Notes: generated from the letters alone by a model not told the origin. A stretch of DNA of 9,608 nucleotides from Opitutia bacterium (GCA_003157575.1 PMKA01000141.1:1-9608), one strand, 5' to 3'. Counted from the stretch's first letter, positions 1 through 8,152 are shown. A program made the numbers and translations.

Positions 1-11
1 GGAGAACGACC

Positions 12-1001
12 ATGAATAATCGCACACAATCCATCCGCGTCGGACTTTTCTTCCTTCTCGGCCTGGCCCTGCTCTGGGTGACGTTCGAATCCCTCAACGG
101 AGGGCGCGTCTTCAGGCCGAAAGGCTACACGCTTTTCGCACGCTTCGAAAACCTGAAGGGGCTTCACGACGGCGACGACATCCTGATGGCCGGGGTGAAG
201 ATCGGCTCCGTGAAACAAACACGCCTTGCGGGACACCAGGCCGAGGCGGTGTTGATCATACAGCCCGACATCAGCATCGCCGACGACGCCGTGGCCACGG
301 TGGCAACCTCCAGCCTCCTCGGCGCCAATCACCTGGAAGTCTCCGTCGGCTCGAACGGCGTGCCCTTCCTGCCGCCGGGCGGCGTGATCAAGACCAAGAA
401 CACCGTCGATATGAACGAGGTCATCTCCAAGCTGGGAACCCTGGGCGACCACCTGGAACAGGTCATGGGCGACTTCAGCAAAAGCTTCGGCGGCGGCGAC
501 AGCGGCGGTCTGTTCAAGAAGCTCGACAAACTCCTCGACGACAACGGCCCGAAGTTGACCGAGACGATCTCGAATCTCCAGGACATCACCGACAAGGTCC
601 GCAACGGCCAGGGCACGTTCGGCAAACTCCTGAACGACTCAAAGCTCAATGACGATCTCCTCGCCACAGTCGGCGAGATCAAGGCGGCGGCCACCGATGC
701 CCGCACCTTCGTCGGGAACGCCCAGTCGATCATCGACCAGGTGAAATCCGGCAAGGGGACGATCGGCACCCTGGTCTACGACGATCAGACCGGCACCGAC
801 GTCAAGCTCACGCTGAAGAACCTCAGGGAAGTCTCCGACAAGCTCAACAACGGCCAGGGGACCCTCGGCAAGCTTCTCAACGACGACTCCCTGTTTCGCG
901 AAGCCCAGGGCACGATGCGCAAGGTCGACCGGGCCGTGGACGGCCTGAGCGATCAGGGCCCGATCACGGCGGTCGGCGTAGCGGCCAAATCGCTGTTCTA
1001 G
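12..1001 (+). CDS. MlaD family protein (MCE domain lipid-transport subunit)
   Basis: Predicted periplasmic, inner-membrane-anchored substrate-binding subunit of an Mla-type ABC transporter that moves phospholipids or other lipids across the envelope. The 329-residue product has a short charged N-terminus, one hydrophobic anchor at about residues 9-25, and an MCE domain at about 38-115, including LKGLHDGDDILMAGVKIGSV (49-68). After it comes a long, probably helical tail with three glycine-rich repeats: GQGTFGKLLND (199-209), GKGTIGTLVYDD (247-258) and GQGTLGKLLNDD (281-292). Such tails are common in MlaD/Mce proteins and are thought to form a helical barrel or tunnel. The ATG at 12 is preceded by GGAG at 1-4, a good Shine-Dalgarno site. 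MlaE and MlaF partners would be expected just upstream, outside the window. A hairpin repeat begins 4 bp after the stop codon. The family is certain; the lipid carried is not. Confidence 0.93.
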   Translation: MNNRTQSIRVGLFFLLGLALLWVTFESLNGGRVFRPKGYTLFARFENLKGLHDGDDILMAGVKIGSVKQTRLAGHQAEAVLIIQPDISIADDAVATVATSSLLGANHLEVSVGSNGVPFLPPGGVIKTKNTVDMNEVISKLGTLGDHLEQVMGDFSKSFGGGDSGGLFKKLDKLLDDNGPKLTETISNLQDITDKVRNGQGTFGKLLNDSKLNDDLLATVGEIKAAATDARTFVGNAQSIIDQVKSGKGTIGTLVYDDQTGTDVKLTLKNLREVSDKLNNGQGTLGKLLNDDSLFREAQGTMRKVDRAVDGLSDQGPITAVGVAAKSLF

Positions 1002-1005
1002 GACG

Positions 1006-1033
1006 CTGTCGGAACGCAAGCCCGATAGCCTCC
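1006..1033 (+). repeat. Dispersed hairpin repeat, copy 1, after the MlaD gene
   Basis: The sequence starts CTGTCGGAACGC and closes with CCGATAG, giving a 7-bp stem (1006-1012 with 1022-1028, one G-U pair) and a 9-nt loop. The same 28-nt unit recurs at 8098-8125 with three differences, and its core recurs near 5668. It begins 4 bp after the MlaD stop codon, so it could act as a weak terminator or RNA-stabilising hairpin, but no T-run follows it. Confidence 0.6.
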
Positions 1034-1114
1034 TAGCGAGGCGCCGCTTCAGGCGAAACAACCGGCTGCGGACTTTACACCTGCCCGCACCACCTTCCGC
1101 TGCAATCTGGAGGT

Positions 1115-1130
1115 GCGACGCCCCCGTCGC
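1115..1130. repeat. Perfect short hairpin in the 1002-1295 intergenic region
   Basis: GCGACG (1115-1120) and CGTCGC (1125-1130) pair perfectly around a CCCC loop. No T-run follows, so an intrinsic terminator is unlikely. The rest of the roughly 290-bp intergenic region holds hairpin repeat copy 1 and a possible promoter near 1197. I see no gene in it. Confidence 0.4.
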
Positions 1131-1196
1131 GTTTCCGTCAAAATGCAGCCAATGCACCCCGCCGGAATCTCGATGACGGCAGACCGGGCCGTGCAG

Positions 1197-1226
1197 TTGA
1201 GAAACGGCAACAATCGTGGTTAATTT
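1197..1226 (+). promoter_or_regulatory. Possible sigma-70-type promoter for the phosphatase/STAS regulator
   Basis: TTGAGA at 1197-1202 matches five of six bases of the -35 consensus. TAATTT at 1221-1226, after an 18-bp spacer, keeps the key first, second and last bases of a -10 box. This is an AT-richer patch about 70 bp before the chosen start codon. It is a visual match only. Confidence 0.3.
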
Positions 1227-1295
1227 GGACGGGATGGCTCTCCTCCGCCGACCGTGCTTCGGCACCGCTCCCATTGCCGGAAGACGCCCGCCGCC

Positions 1296-3170
1296 ATGCC
1301 GGATTCCAAACCCGCCAATACCGAAATGGACACCCCATCCGCCAGTTCTCCGGAAGTCGACGGCGCCGAAGGTCGAATCCTCGTGATCGACGACGATCCC
1401 ATCATCTGCCAGGTGCTCTCGAAGATTCTCCAGCGCGCCGGATACAAATCCGTCGAGACCGCCCGCGACGCGGAATGCGCCCGGGCCGTCCTGAGCCGCG
1501 GGGGCATCAACGTCGTCATCACCGACATCCGGATGCCCGACACCGACGGTCTGTCCCTCATGCAGTGGGCCCTTGTCAATTGCCCCGGCCCGGCGTGGAT
1601 CGTCCTGTCAGGCAGGGCGACATTCGACGATGCGGTGAAGGCGGTGAAGCTCGGCGCCTTCGATTTCATCAGCAAGCCCATCGTCGAAATGGAGTCGTTC
1701 CTGGTGTCCGTGCGCAACGCCCTGCGGCAGCGGCAGCTCCTCGCGGAGCAGCTCCGCCTCCGGACCGAGCTCGAAAGGCGCAACGCCGAGCTCGGCCAGC
1801 GGGTCGGCCAGCTCGAAGAGGCCTTCAATTTGCTCACCGAGCAGTCCGAGATCATCTCGCAGGACCTCGTCCGGGCGGAGCTCGTCCAGCGCGCCCTGCT
1901 GCCCCAGCGCGTTCCGGATCTCGGCGCTTTCACCTTCGACGCATATTACAGGCCCGGCCACAAGGTAGGGGGAGACATCTACGATGTTGTGCGGATCGAC
2001 GACGAGCATGCGGCATTCTATATCGCCGACGCGGCGGGCCACGGCGTCAGCGCGGCGATGGTGGCCGTTCTCTTCAAGTTGCGGCTGCGCCTTTACGACG
2101 AGGGAACGGGACGCGTCGTGCCGCCCCAGAAGGCGCTCATGGAGGTCAACCGCGCCATCCTTCGCGAGTGCTCCGCGCCCGGCCTCTTCCTCACCGCCGC
2201 CCTCTGCGAGCTCAATCTCCGGACAGGGGAGCTCCTGATCGCCTCCGGCGGCCATCCCCCGCTCCTGCTCAAACGGGCGGCGGGCGGGGTCGAAACCATC
2301 GTCAAGACCGGCCCCGCGCTCGGCCTCGCGGACGACTCGGAATTCGCCGTGTATTCGACGCGTCTGGATCCGGGCGACCGCCTTTTGCTCTACACCGACG
2401 GGATCACCGATCCGGGTTCCGCAGGAAAGCCGCCGGATCACGGCGCCATGCTCACCCTGCTCGGGGAATCCTCGGATGAGCCGCAGCAACTCCTTTCGCG
2501 CATCCGCGAACAGGCCTTCGGCCGCAACGGCGGCGAGGAGCGGGAGGACGATGTCACGCTCGTCCTCGTCACGGCCGGCGCCGGCGGCGGCACGCTGAAC
2601 CACGAATCAGCGTCGACAAAGCCGATGCCCGTGGCCTCGACCCGCGCCGGCCGCATCCTCTCGGGAAGCAACGGTCGTTCCACGTTCTTCTGCCTTTCGG
2701 GCAGGTGCGGCTGGACCCACGCCGCCGCGTTCCATGACGCCTGCCGTGACGAGATCGCCGGCGGGAGGCACATCACGCTGGATTTCGCGCGATGCACGTT
2801 TCTCGACAGCACGATGCTGGGCACCATCCACGAGGCGCTCGCCCAGGCCGAGAAGTCGGGAATCTCTCTCTCCCTGCAGGCGGTCCCGGCCGAGATCCGC
2901 GGATTGTTCGAGGAGCTGGCGATGAATTCCGTCCTGCATGCCATCGTTGATCCGCCGCAGCCCGTGCCCCCCGAGATGATTCCTCTGACACTGCTTCCCG
3001 CGCCGTCAAACCGGGTCCGCCGCCGCATCACCGAGGCTCACGAGGCGATCTCCTCCATCAACGAGCGCAACAAGGAGAAGTTCATGGACGTTCTCGCGCA
3101 GCTGCGCCACGGCGCCCATCCGGACGCGGGGCCGCCCGCCCGCCCGACCGAATCCGCTCAGTCGGCATAA
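1296..3170 (+). CDS. Response regulator with SpoIIE/PP2C phosphatase and C-terminal STAS domain
   Basis: A 624-residue cytoplasmic signalling protein. Residues 27-140 form a receiver domain, with acidic DDD at 32-34, phospho-acceptor Asp77 in ITDIRMPD, Ser105, and Lys127 in FISKP. A likely coiled coil spans about 140-200. A SpoIIE-type PP2C serine phosphatase follows at about 200-426, with metal-binding Asp227 (KVGGDIYD), Asp245 (IADAAGHG), Asp368 (LLLYTDG) and Asp418/419 (REDDVTL). A STAS (anti-anti-sigma-like) domain lies at about 452-555, with Ser505 in FLDSTMLG at the usual phosphorylation site. The C-terminal 70 residues are basic or Pro/Ala-rich. By family precedent, phosphorylation of the receiver would switch on a phosphatase that dephosphorylates an anti-anti-sigma protein. 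Here a possible substrate domain is fused on. A GTG at 1254 would add 14 residues. The ATG at 1296 was chosen because it has GGAAG upstream and a more typical N-terminus. No cognate kinase is in the window. Confidence 0.92.
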   Translation: MPDSKPANTEMDTPSASSPEVDGAEGRILVIDDDPIICQVLSKILQRAGYKSVETARDAECARAVLSRGGINVVITDIRMPDTDGLSLMQWALVNCPGPAWIVLSGRATFDDAVKAVKLGAFDFISKPIVEMESFLVSVRNALRQRQLLAEQLRLRTELERRNAELGQRVGQLEEAFNLLTEQSEIISQDLVRAELVQRALLPQRVPDLGAFTFDAYYRPGHKVGGDIYDVVRIDDEHAAFYIADAAGHGVSAAMVAVLFKLRLRLYDEGTGRVVPPQKALMEVNRAILRECSAPGLFLTAALCELNLRTGELLIASGGHPPLLLKRAAGGVETIVKTGPALGLADDSEFAVYSTRLDPGDRLLLYTDGITDPGSAGKPPDHGAMLTLLGESSDEPQQLLSRIREQAFGRNGGEEREDDVTLVLVTAGAGGGTLNHESASTKPMPVASTRAGRILSGSNGRSTFFCLSGRCGWTHAAAFHDACRDEIAGGRHITLDFARCTFLDSTMLGTIHEALAQAEKSGISLSLQAVPAEIRGLFEELAMNSVLHAIVDPPQPVPPEMIPLTLLPAPSNRVRRRITEAHEAISSINERNKEKFMDVLAQLRHGAHPDAGPPARPTESAQSA

Positions 3171-3229
3171 CAAAGTCGCGCCTCGTGCGCAGAACAGCCA
3201 GGCTCATCAGCGCGGCGCCCTTGACGCCT

Positions 3230-3249
3230 CCGGTTCCGACCGGTTAATT
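3230..3249 (+). terminator. Weak terminator-like hairpin after the regulator gene
   Basis: CCGGT (3230-3234) pairs with ACCGG (3239-3243) around a 4-nt loop and is followed by TTAATT. The stem is short and the T-run poor, so this is only a candidate. It lies in the 242-bp gap (3171-3412) before the nucleotidyltransferase gene. That gap shows no convincing gene. Confidence 0.25.
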
Positions 3250-3412
3250 GCGACGCTGTGAATGCACCGTTGCTCATCCGGGAAGTCGGCCGCCTAAAGG
3301 CGCCGCCGCTGCGCCGCTTCGGCCGGATTCAGCGCCGGGCCCACAAACTGGCGCCCAGATCAGGGCAGCCGTCCGGTGTGATTCGTTTCAGGACATGGGA
3401 GGAACTTGCCGC

Positions 3413-3904
3413 ATGGCAGAAGATCCGTCCAGCGACCTGACGCGCCCTCCGGACGACCATGATCTGGCGATGCTCGCCCGGGAACTCAACCGGTTGGAGG
3501 CCCGTTACATCGTGATTGGCGGGATCGCCATCAATCGTCTGGGGTTCATTCGGGCGACCGAGGACATCGATCTGTTGATTGCGCGAGACAGCGAGAACCA
3601 GCAGCGAGTTAAACGCGCGCTGGAGATCCTGCCTGACCAGGCCGTCAAGGAGTTGGGAAACGACGATCTGACCCAGTGGGTGGTCGTTCGGGTCAACGAT
3701 GAAATTACCGTGGACCTGATGACAGAGGCATCTGGAATCACCTTCGAGAAGGCGCAAATGCTGATTGAGTGGGCGGAAATCGACGGAGTGCGAATACCGT
3801 TTGCCGGCGCTGACCTCCTTTTGCGGATGAAACAGCACAGCTGGCGGGAGAAGGACGCCATGGACCGGCGTTTCCTGGAAAGCTTGAAACAGGACCCGTC
3901 TTGA
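3413..3904 (+). CDS. DUF6036/AbiEii-like nucleotidyltransferase-fold protein
   Basis: A 163-residue cytoplasmic protein of the small nucleotidyltransferase superfamily. It has GG (residues 36-37) in YIVIGGIAINRLGF, then a D-x-D metal pair (Asp51 and Asp53) in RATEDIDLLI, and a third acidic residue, Asp101, in ITVDLM. The C-terminal part, LLLRMKQHSWREKDAMD, matches the K-x(6)-KD pattern usual in this family. Relatives occur in toxin-antitoxin or abortive-infection loci, or as orphans, and the substrate is usually unknown. The ATG at 3413 was chosen because GGGAGGAA (3397-3404) gives an excellent Shine-Dalgarno site 8 nt upstream. An open frame extends back to 3248, but its translation looks non-coding. 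No partner gene adjoins it, and a REPIN-like palindrome follows within 40 bp. Base composition looks less GC-biased than the neighbours, so acquisition by transfer is possible. Confidence 0.8.
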   Translation: MAEDPSSDLTRPPDDHDLAMLARELNRLEARYIVIGGIAINRLGFIRATEDIDLLIARDSENQQRVKRALEILPDQAVKELGNDDLTQWVVVRVNDEITVDLMTEASGITFEKAQMLIEWAEIDGVRIPFAGADLLLRMKQHSWREKDAMDRRFLESLKQDPS

Positions 3905-3939
3905 TGGCCTTCCCGGAGCGTGCCATCTCATCCTAACTC

Positions 3940-4077
3940 GCGTTCAAGATGAGACGAACCAATGTTCCTTGTAGGAGCCTGCTTGCAGGCGATTAGGATC
4001 GTTCGCATAGTGACAACACACTGAATCGCCTGCAAGCAGGCTCCTACATCCTTGCCAATTAGTCTCATCATGAACGC
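3940..4077. repeat. REPIN-like palindromic element made of two inverted REP units
   Basis: Two 25-nt units (3970-3994 and 4024-4048) are perfect inverted copies separated by 29 nt. Each starts TGTAGGAGCC on its own strand, ends GGCGATT, and contains its own small palindrome, GCCTGC-TT-GCAGGC. Outside them, 3940-3955 and 4062-4077 are also inverted copies (16 nt, one mismatch), so the whole 138-bp element can fold into one long stem. This resembles REP doublets (REPINs) mobilised in trans by REP-associated tyrosine transposases. No such transposase is in the window. It lies between convergent genes and may also end transcription from both. The rest of the 3905-4174 gap holds nothing recognisable. 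Confidence 0.8.
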
Positions 4078-4174
4078 ACATTAGAATCATCGCACGCGTG
4101 ACAGGCGATCGGCGACCAGTCGGAATCCAGGTTCATTCGCGGTTCAATCGAATAGTCCCGGTCAAACCGATGGA

Positions 4175-5638
4175 TCAGCCCGGCATCCTTGACGCCGGCT
4201 TCTTGACGGAGGCCAGCTCAGGGCTCACCTCCAGCCCGAAATAGCGCTCGGCGTTGCGATAGCAGATGTCCTCGACCATTCCGCCCACCAGCTTGCGGTC
4301 GCCCGGAATGAGCCCGTCCTCGATGTCCGCGCCCAGCATTGCGCAGAGCACCCGGCGGAAATATTCGTGCCGGACGTAGCTGAGGAAGCTGCGCGAATCC
4401 GTCAGCATGCCGACAAAACGGTTCAGCAGCCCGAGGTTCGACAGCGCGTTGATCTGCCACTCCATGCCCTCCTTCTGGTCCAGGAACCACCAGCCGGCGC
4501 CAAACTGGATCTTCCCCGGCGTGAGGTCGTCCTGCACGTTGCCGGCGACCGTCGCGAAAACGTAGTTGTCCGCCGGATTCAGGTTGTAGATCACGGTCTT
4601 CGGCAGGCAGCCTTCCGAGTCGAGCCGGTCCAGATAACGGGTCAGACCGCGGGCTTGCGGGAAGTCGCCGACGGAGTCGACCCCGGCGTCGGCGCCCAGG
4701 CGCTTGAGGAGGCGTGCGTTGTTGTTCCGGATCGCGCCCAGATGGATCTGCTTCGTCCACCCTTTCGCCGCGTCGAGCCGGCCGAAGACGAGCATCATGA
4801 ACCAGGTGAACTTCAACGCCTGTTCCGGCGTCGCGGGCCGGCCGGAGCGCGCCTGCGCAAAGATCGCCGCCGCCTCGGTCTCGGTGCAGTCGGCATCAGG
4901 GATGTTCTCCAGACCGTGGTCCGACACGCGGCCGCCGAGCGAGTGGAAGAAATCGTGACGGCGGCGGAGGGCCTCGATGAGCGAGGCGAGGTCCTTCACA
5001 TCGACGTCGGCGCGCGCGGCGAGCCGGTCGCACCACGGGTTGAAGACCGCGGGATTTCCGACCAGCAGCGCCTTGTCGGGCCGGTAGGTCGGATAGACGC
5101 GGGTGGTCAGTCCGCTGCGGGCAATCGCCACATGATGTTCCAGGCTGTCGATCGGATCGTCGGTCGTGCAGACTACGGCAACCTTGAACTTCGTCAGGAT
5201 GCCGCGGACCGAGAGCTCGGGCGTGGCGAGCTGGCGGTTGGCCTTCTTCCAGATCGCCGGGGCGGTCTGCTCGCTGATGACCTCGTTGATCCCGAAATAG
5301 CGGCGCAACTCAAGGTGCGACCAGTGGTAAAGCGGGTTGCGCAGCGTGTACGGGACGGTGCGCGCGAAGGCCAGGAACTTGTCGTAATCGCTCGTATTCT
5401 TGAGCGTGATCAGGTCCTCGGGCACGCCGTTTGCCCTCATCGCGCGCCACTTGTAGTGGTCGCCACCGAGCCAGATCTGCGTGAGATTGTCGAACTGGCG
5501 GTTGGCTGCGATCTCATCCGGGGGCAGATGGCAGTGATAATCGAAGATGGGCTGATCCACCGCGTGCTCGAAGTAGAGCGTGCGCGCCCATTTGGTCGTC
5601 AGGAGGAAATCGTCCGGAAGGAAGGGCTTGGGGTTCAT
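4175..5638 (-). CDS. uxaC: Glucuronate/galacturonate isomerase (uronate isomerase)
   Basis: Catalyses isomerisation of D-glucuronate to D-fructuronate and of D-galacturonate to D-tagaturonate (EC 5.3.1.12), the first step of hexuronate breakdown in the cytoplasm. The 487-residue product has the usual family length. It shows the amidohydrolase-superfamily metal motif FDYHCHLPPDEIA (His35 and His37), then CTTDDP, a tryptophan-rich WFMMLVFGR segment, and the strongly conserved MLTDSRSFLSYVRHEYFRR near the C-terminus. The ATG at 5638 was chosen because MNPKPFLPDDFLL matches the usual uronate isomerase N-terminus. The frame is open for a further 690 bp upstream, but only as an out-of-frame reading of argG. 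No clear Shine-Dalgarno site precedes it. It lies 47 bp downstream of argG on the same strand and may be co-transcribed. No other uronate-pathway gene is in view. Confidence 0.96.
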   Translation of the reverse strand: MNPKPFLPDDFLLTTKWARTLYFEHAVDQPIFDYHCHLPPDEIAANRQFDNLTQIWLGGDHYKWRAMRANGVPEDLITLKNTSDYDKFLAFARTVPYTLRNPLYHWSHLELRRYFGINEVISEQTAPAIWKKANRQLATPELSVRGILTKFKVAVVCTTDDPIDSLEHHVAIARSGLTTRVYPTYRPDKALLVGNPAVFNPWCDRLAARADVDVKDLASLIEALRRRHDFFHSLGGRVSDHGLENIPDADCTETEAAAIFAQARSGRPATPEQALKFTWFMMLVFGRLDAAKGWTKQIHLGAIRNNNARLLKRLGADAGVDSVGDFPQARGLTRYLDRLDSEGCLPKTVIYNLNPADNYVFATVAGNVQDDLTPGKIQFGAGWWFLDQKEGMEWQINALSNLGLLNRFVGMLTDSRSFLSYVRHEYFRRVLCAMLGADIEDGLIPGDRKLVGGMVEDICYRNAERYFGLEVSPELASVKKPASRMPG

Positions 5639-5650
5639 ATTGATCAAGGT

Positions 5651-5685
5651 CGTTGGCTCGTTGGAGGGCGAAGCCCGACAGGTTG
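5651..5685 (-). repeat. Dispersed hairpin repeat, partial copy 3, between argG and uxaC
   Basis: On the minus strand, CTGTCGGGCTTCGCCCTCC directly follows the argG stop codon. Its core, CTGTCGGGCT followed by CGC, matches the reverse complement of the repeats at 1006 and 8098. GGGC-GAA-GCCC (5666-5676) forms a tight hairpin. This repeat takes up most of the 47-bp gap before uxaC. The outer part diverges from the other two copies, so membership of the same family is less certain. Confidence 0.4.
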
Positions 5686-6908
<1,223 letters not shown>

Positions 6909-6912
<4 letters not shown>

Positions 6913-7040
6913 GGAAGGCCGAGTGTTGTCCAAAGCGCCCGCCGGGCAAAACAAAAACACCAGTTTGGACGACGCGGCGGCGGCGGCGCCGCCAAAGACC
7001 TCTCAAACCATTCTGGTCTCCTCCAAAATGGCGTAGTCAT
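6909..7040 (-). other. argG leader region with a 43-codon arginine-rich reading frame
   Basis: A frame opens at ATG 7040 ([14 protein letters not shown] at the start) and ends with a TGA that overlaps the argG ATG in the sequence ATGA. Seven of its 43 codons are arginine, including AGG and AGA, which should be rare in such a GC-rich genome. It lies just before an arginine biosynthesis gene. A 7-bp inverted repeat, CAAAATG with CATTTTG (7024-7030 and 7038-7044), covers the start. GGAGGAG lies inside the frame, ahead of a two-codon ATG-GTT-stop. There is no Shine-Dalgarno site for the 43-codon frame and its composition is not protein-like, so it may be chance. GGCGGCGCCGCC (6979-6993 region) is a self-complementary run within it. 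Confidence 0.2.
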
Positions 7041-7044
7041 TTTG

Positions 7045-7078
7045 TTATAACAGCGCGAGGACGAAGTCCGCTGCGCTG
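7045..7078 (-). terminator. Hairpin directly after argF, candidate terminator
   Basis: On the minus strand CAGCGC and GCGCTG (7073-7078 and 7051-7056) form a 6-bp stem. An inner GGAC-TTC-GTCC helix follows after a small internal loop. The structure begins at the base after the argF stop codon and is followed by TTATAA, a poor T-run. It may end argF transcription or stabilise the message. TGTTATAACA (7043-7052) at its foot is a perfect palindrome and contains a TATAAC that could serve as a -10 box for argG, though no good -35 box was found. Confidence 0.4.
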
Positions 7079-8011
7079 CTATCGCGCCAGCATGGACAGG
7101 ATCGCCTTCTGGACGTGCAGCCGGTTCTCCGCCTGGTCGAAGATGATCGAGCGCGGGGTGTCGAGCACCGCCTGCTCGACCTCCTCGCCCGGATGCGCGG
7201 GCAGGCAGTGCATGAACAGCGCGTCCGGTTTCGCCGCGGCAAACAGCTTCTCCGTAACCGTAAACGGCCGCATGTCGCGGACCCGCTGCTTGGCCTCGCC
7301 CTCAAGACCCATGCTGGTCCACACATCCGTGTAGACAATATCGGCCCCGGCCACCGCCTCGAACGGATCCGTCGTAAACGAGAAACTGACGGGCAGACCC
7401 CCGGCCTTGAGCAACGCCTTGATCTGGGCGCCCGGAGCGTATCCCTTCGGGCCCGCCAGCGCGATCTGCATGCCGAACAGCGCCGCGCCCATGATCCACG
7501 AGTTGGCCATGTTGAAGCGCGTGTCGCCCAGAAACGCGATCTTCCGTCCACGCAGCGCCGCGAGAAGATCGCCCTTGGGCCCGGTCCAGCGTTCGGCCGC
7601 CGTGAACGCATCCGTGTAAATCTGGCAGGGATGCAAAAGGTCGGTCAGCCCGTTGATGACGGGAATGCTCCCGCACCGCGCCAGCTCTTCCACATCGCTG
7701 TGGGCATAGGTTCGCACAACCAGACCGTGCACATAACGGGAAAGGACCCGCGCAGTGTCGGCGATCGATTCGCTGCGGCCGAGATGGAGATCGTTTTTGT
7801 TCAGGAAGAGCGCGTGCCCCCCGAGCTCGTGAATCCCGACTTCGAAGGAAACGCGGGTGCGCGTGCTGGCCTTGGAAAAGATGAGCGCCCAAGTCTGGTT
7901 CGCGAGCACGGGTTTGTTCCGGCCGCGCTTCCGCTTGAGTTCCCGGGCCAGCGCAAAGACCTCCGCCACCTCGTGTGGATTGAAGTCCGTCTCCTTTAGG
8001 AAGTGCTTCAT
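7079..8011 (-). CDS. argF: Ornithine carbamoyltransferase
   Basis: Transfers the carbamoyl group from carbamoyl phosphate to ornithine to form citrulline (EC 2.1.3.3), which ArgG then uses. The 310-residue length is normal. Carbamoyl-phosphate-binding STRTR is at residues 49-53, HPCQ at 127-130, DVWTSMG at 229-235 (the ornithine loop is normally D-x-x-x-SMG), and HCLPA at 268-272, whose Cys contacts ornithine. The SMG and HCLP motifs favour ornithine over aspartate carbamoyltransferase. After HCLPAH the sequence reads PGEE, where many relatives have RGEE. The ATG at 8011 was chosen because MKHFLKETDF is a standard N-terminus. An open frame runs far upstream but is antisense to the hydrolase gene. 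The start is preceded by a pyrimidine-rich TTTTTCCTTCC, not a Shine-Dalgarno site. The gene diverges from the hydrolase across 180 bp. Confidence 0.97.
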   Translation of the reverse strand: MKHFLKETDFNPHEVAEVFALARELKRKRGRNKPVLANQTWALIFSKASTRTRVSFEVGIHELGGHALFLNKNDLHLGRSESIADTARVLSRYVHGLVVRTYAHSDVEELARCGSIPVINGLTDLLHPCQIYTDAFTAAERWTGPKGDLLAALRGRKIAFLGDTRFNMANSWIMGAALFGMQIALAGPKGYAPGAQIKALLKAGGLPVSFSFTTDPFEAVAGADIVYTDVWTSMGLEGEAKQRVRDMRPFTVTEKLFAAAKPDALFMHCLPAHPGEEVEQAVLDTPRSIIFDQAENRLHVQKAILSMLAR

Positions 8012-8057
8012 GGAAGGAAAAAGGTCGTTTCTACGCCATCTTCCCGGCGGCGACCAG

Positions 8058-8083
8058 AACAAAAATCGGGCGCGCCTTGCCCG
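8058..8083 (-). terminator. Terminator-like hairpin with T-run in the argF leader
   Basis: On the minus strand CGGGC and GCCCG (8083-8079 and 8071-8067) form a 5-bp GC stem with a 7-nt loop, followed at once by ATTTTTGTT. This has the form of an intrinsic terminator, and it lies about 50 bp before the argF start codon in the sense direction. It could be an attenuator, if the argF promoter is further upstream, or a chance hairpin. Confidence 0.3.
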
Positions 8084-8097
8084 CTCTGCCTGGCAGC

Positions 8098-8125
8098 CTG
8101 TCGGAACGCGAGCCCGACAGCTTCC
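8098..8125 (+). repeat. Dispersed hairpin repeat, copy 2, between argF and the hydrolase
   Basis: CTGTCGG (8098-8104) pairs perfectly with CCGACAG (8114-8120) around a 9-nt loop. The unit matches 1006-1033 at 25 of 28 positions. It lies in the divergent intergenic region, so it cannot be a simple gene-end terminator for both copies. Confidence 0.65.
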
Positions 8126-8152
8126 CAATATCCACTCGCTCACGCTCGCGGC

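Noticed and set aside
1274..2479. 401-codon plus-strand frame within the phosphatase gene
   Set aside because: It is very Arg/Pro/Ala-rich and out of frame with an intact multi-domain protein. It is a shadow of high GC.
3248..3412. N-terminal extension of the nucleotidyltransferase
   Set aside because: It begins with a TTG, its translation looks non-coding, and the excellent ribosome site directly before ATG 3413 decides the start.
3970..4048. The inverted pair as a two-repeat CRISPR remnant
   Set aside because: The copies are inverted, not direct, and each is internally palindromic, which fits REP units. No cas gene is present.
6973..6993. GCG triplet run as a microsatellite or functional repeat
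   Set aside because: It has only about five units in a GC-rich spacer. It is noted as a self-complementary run but has no further support.
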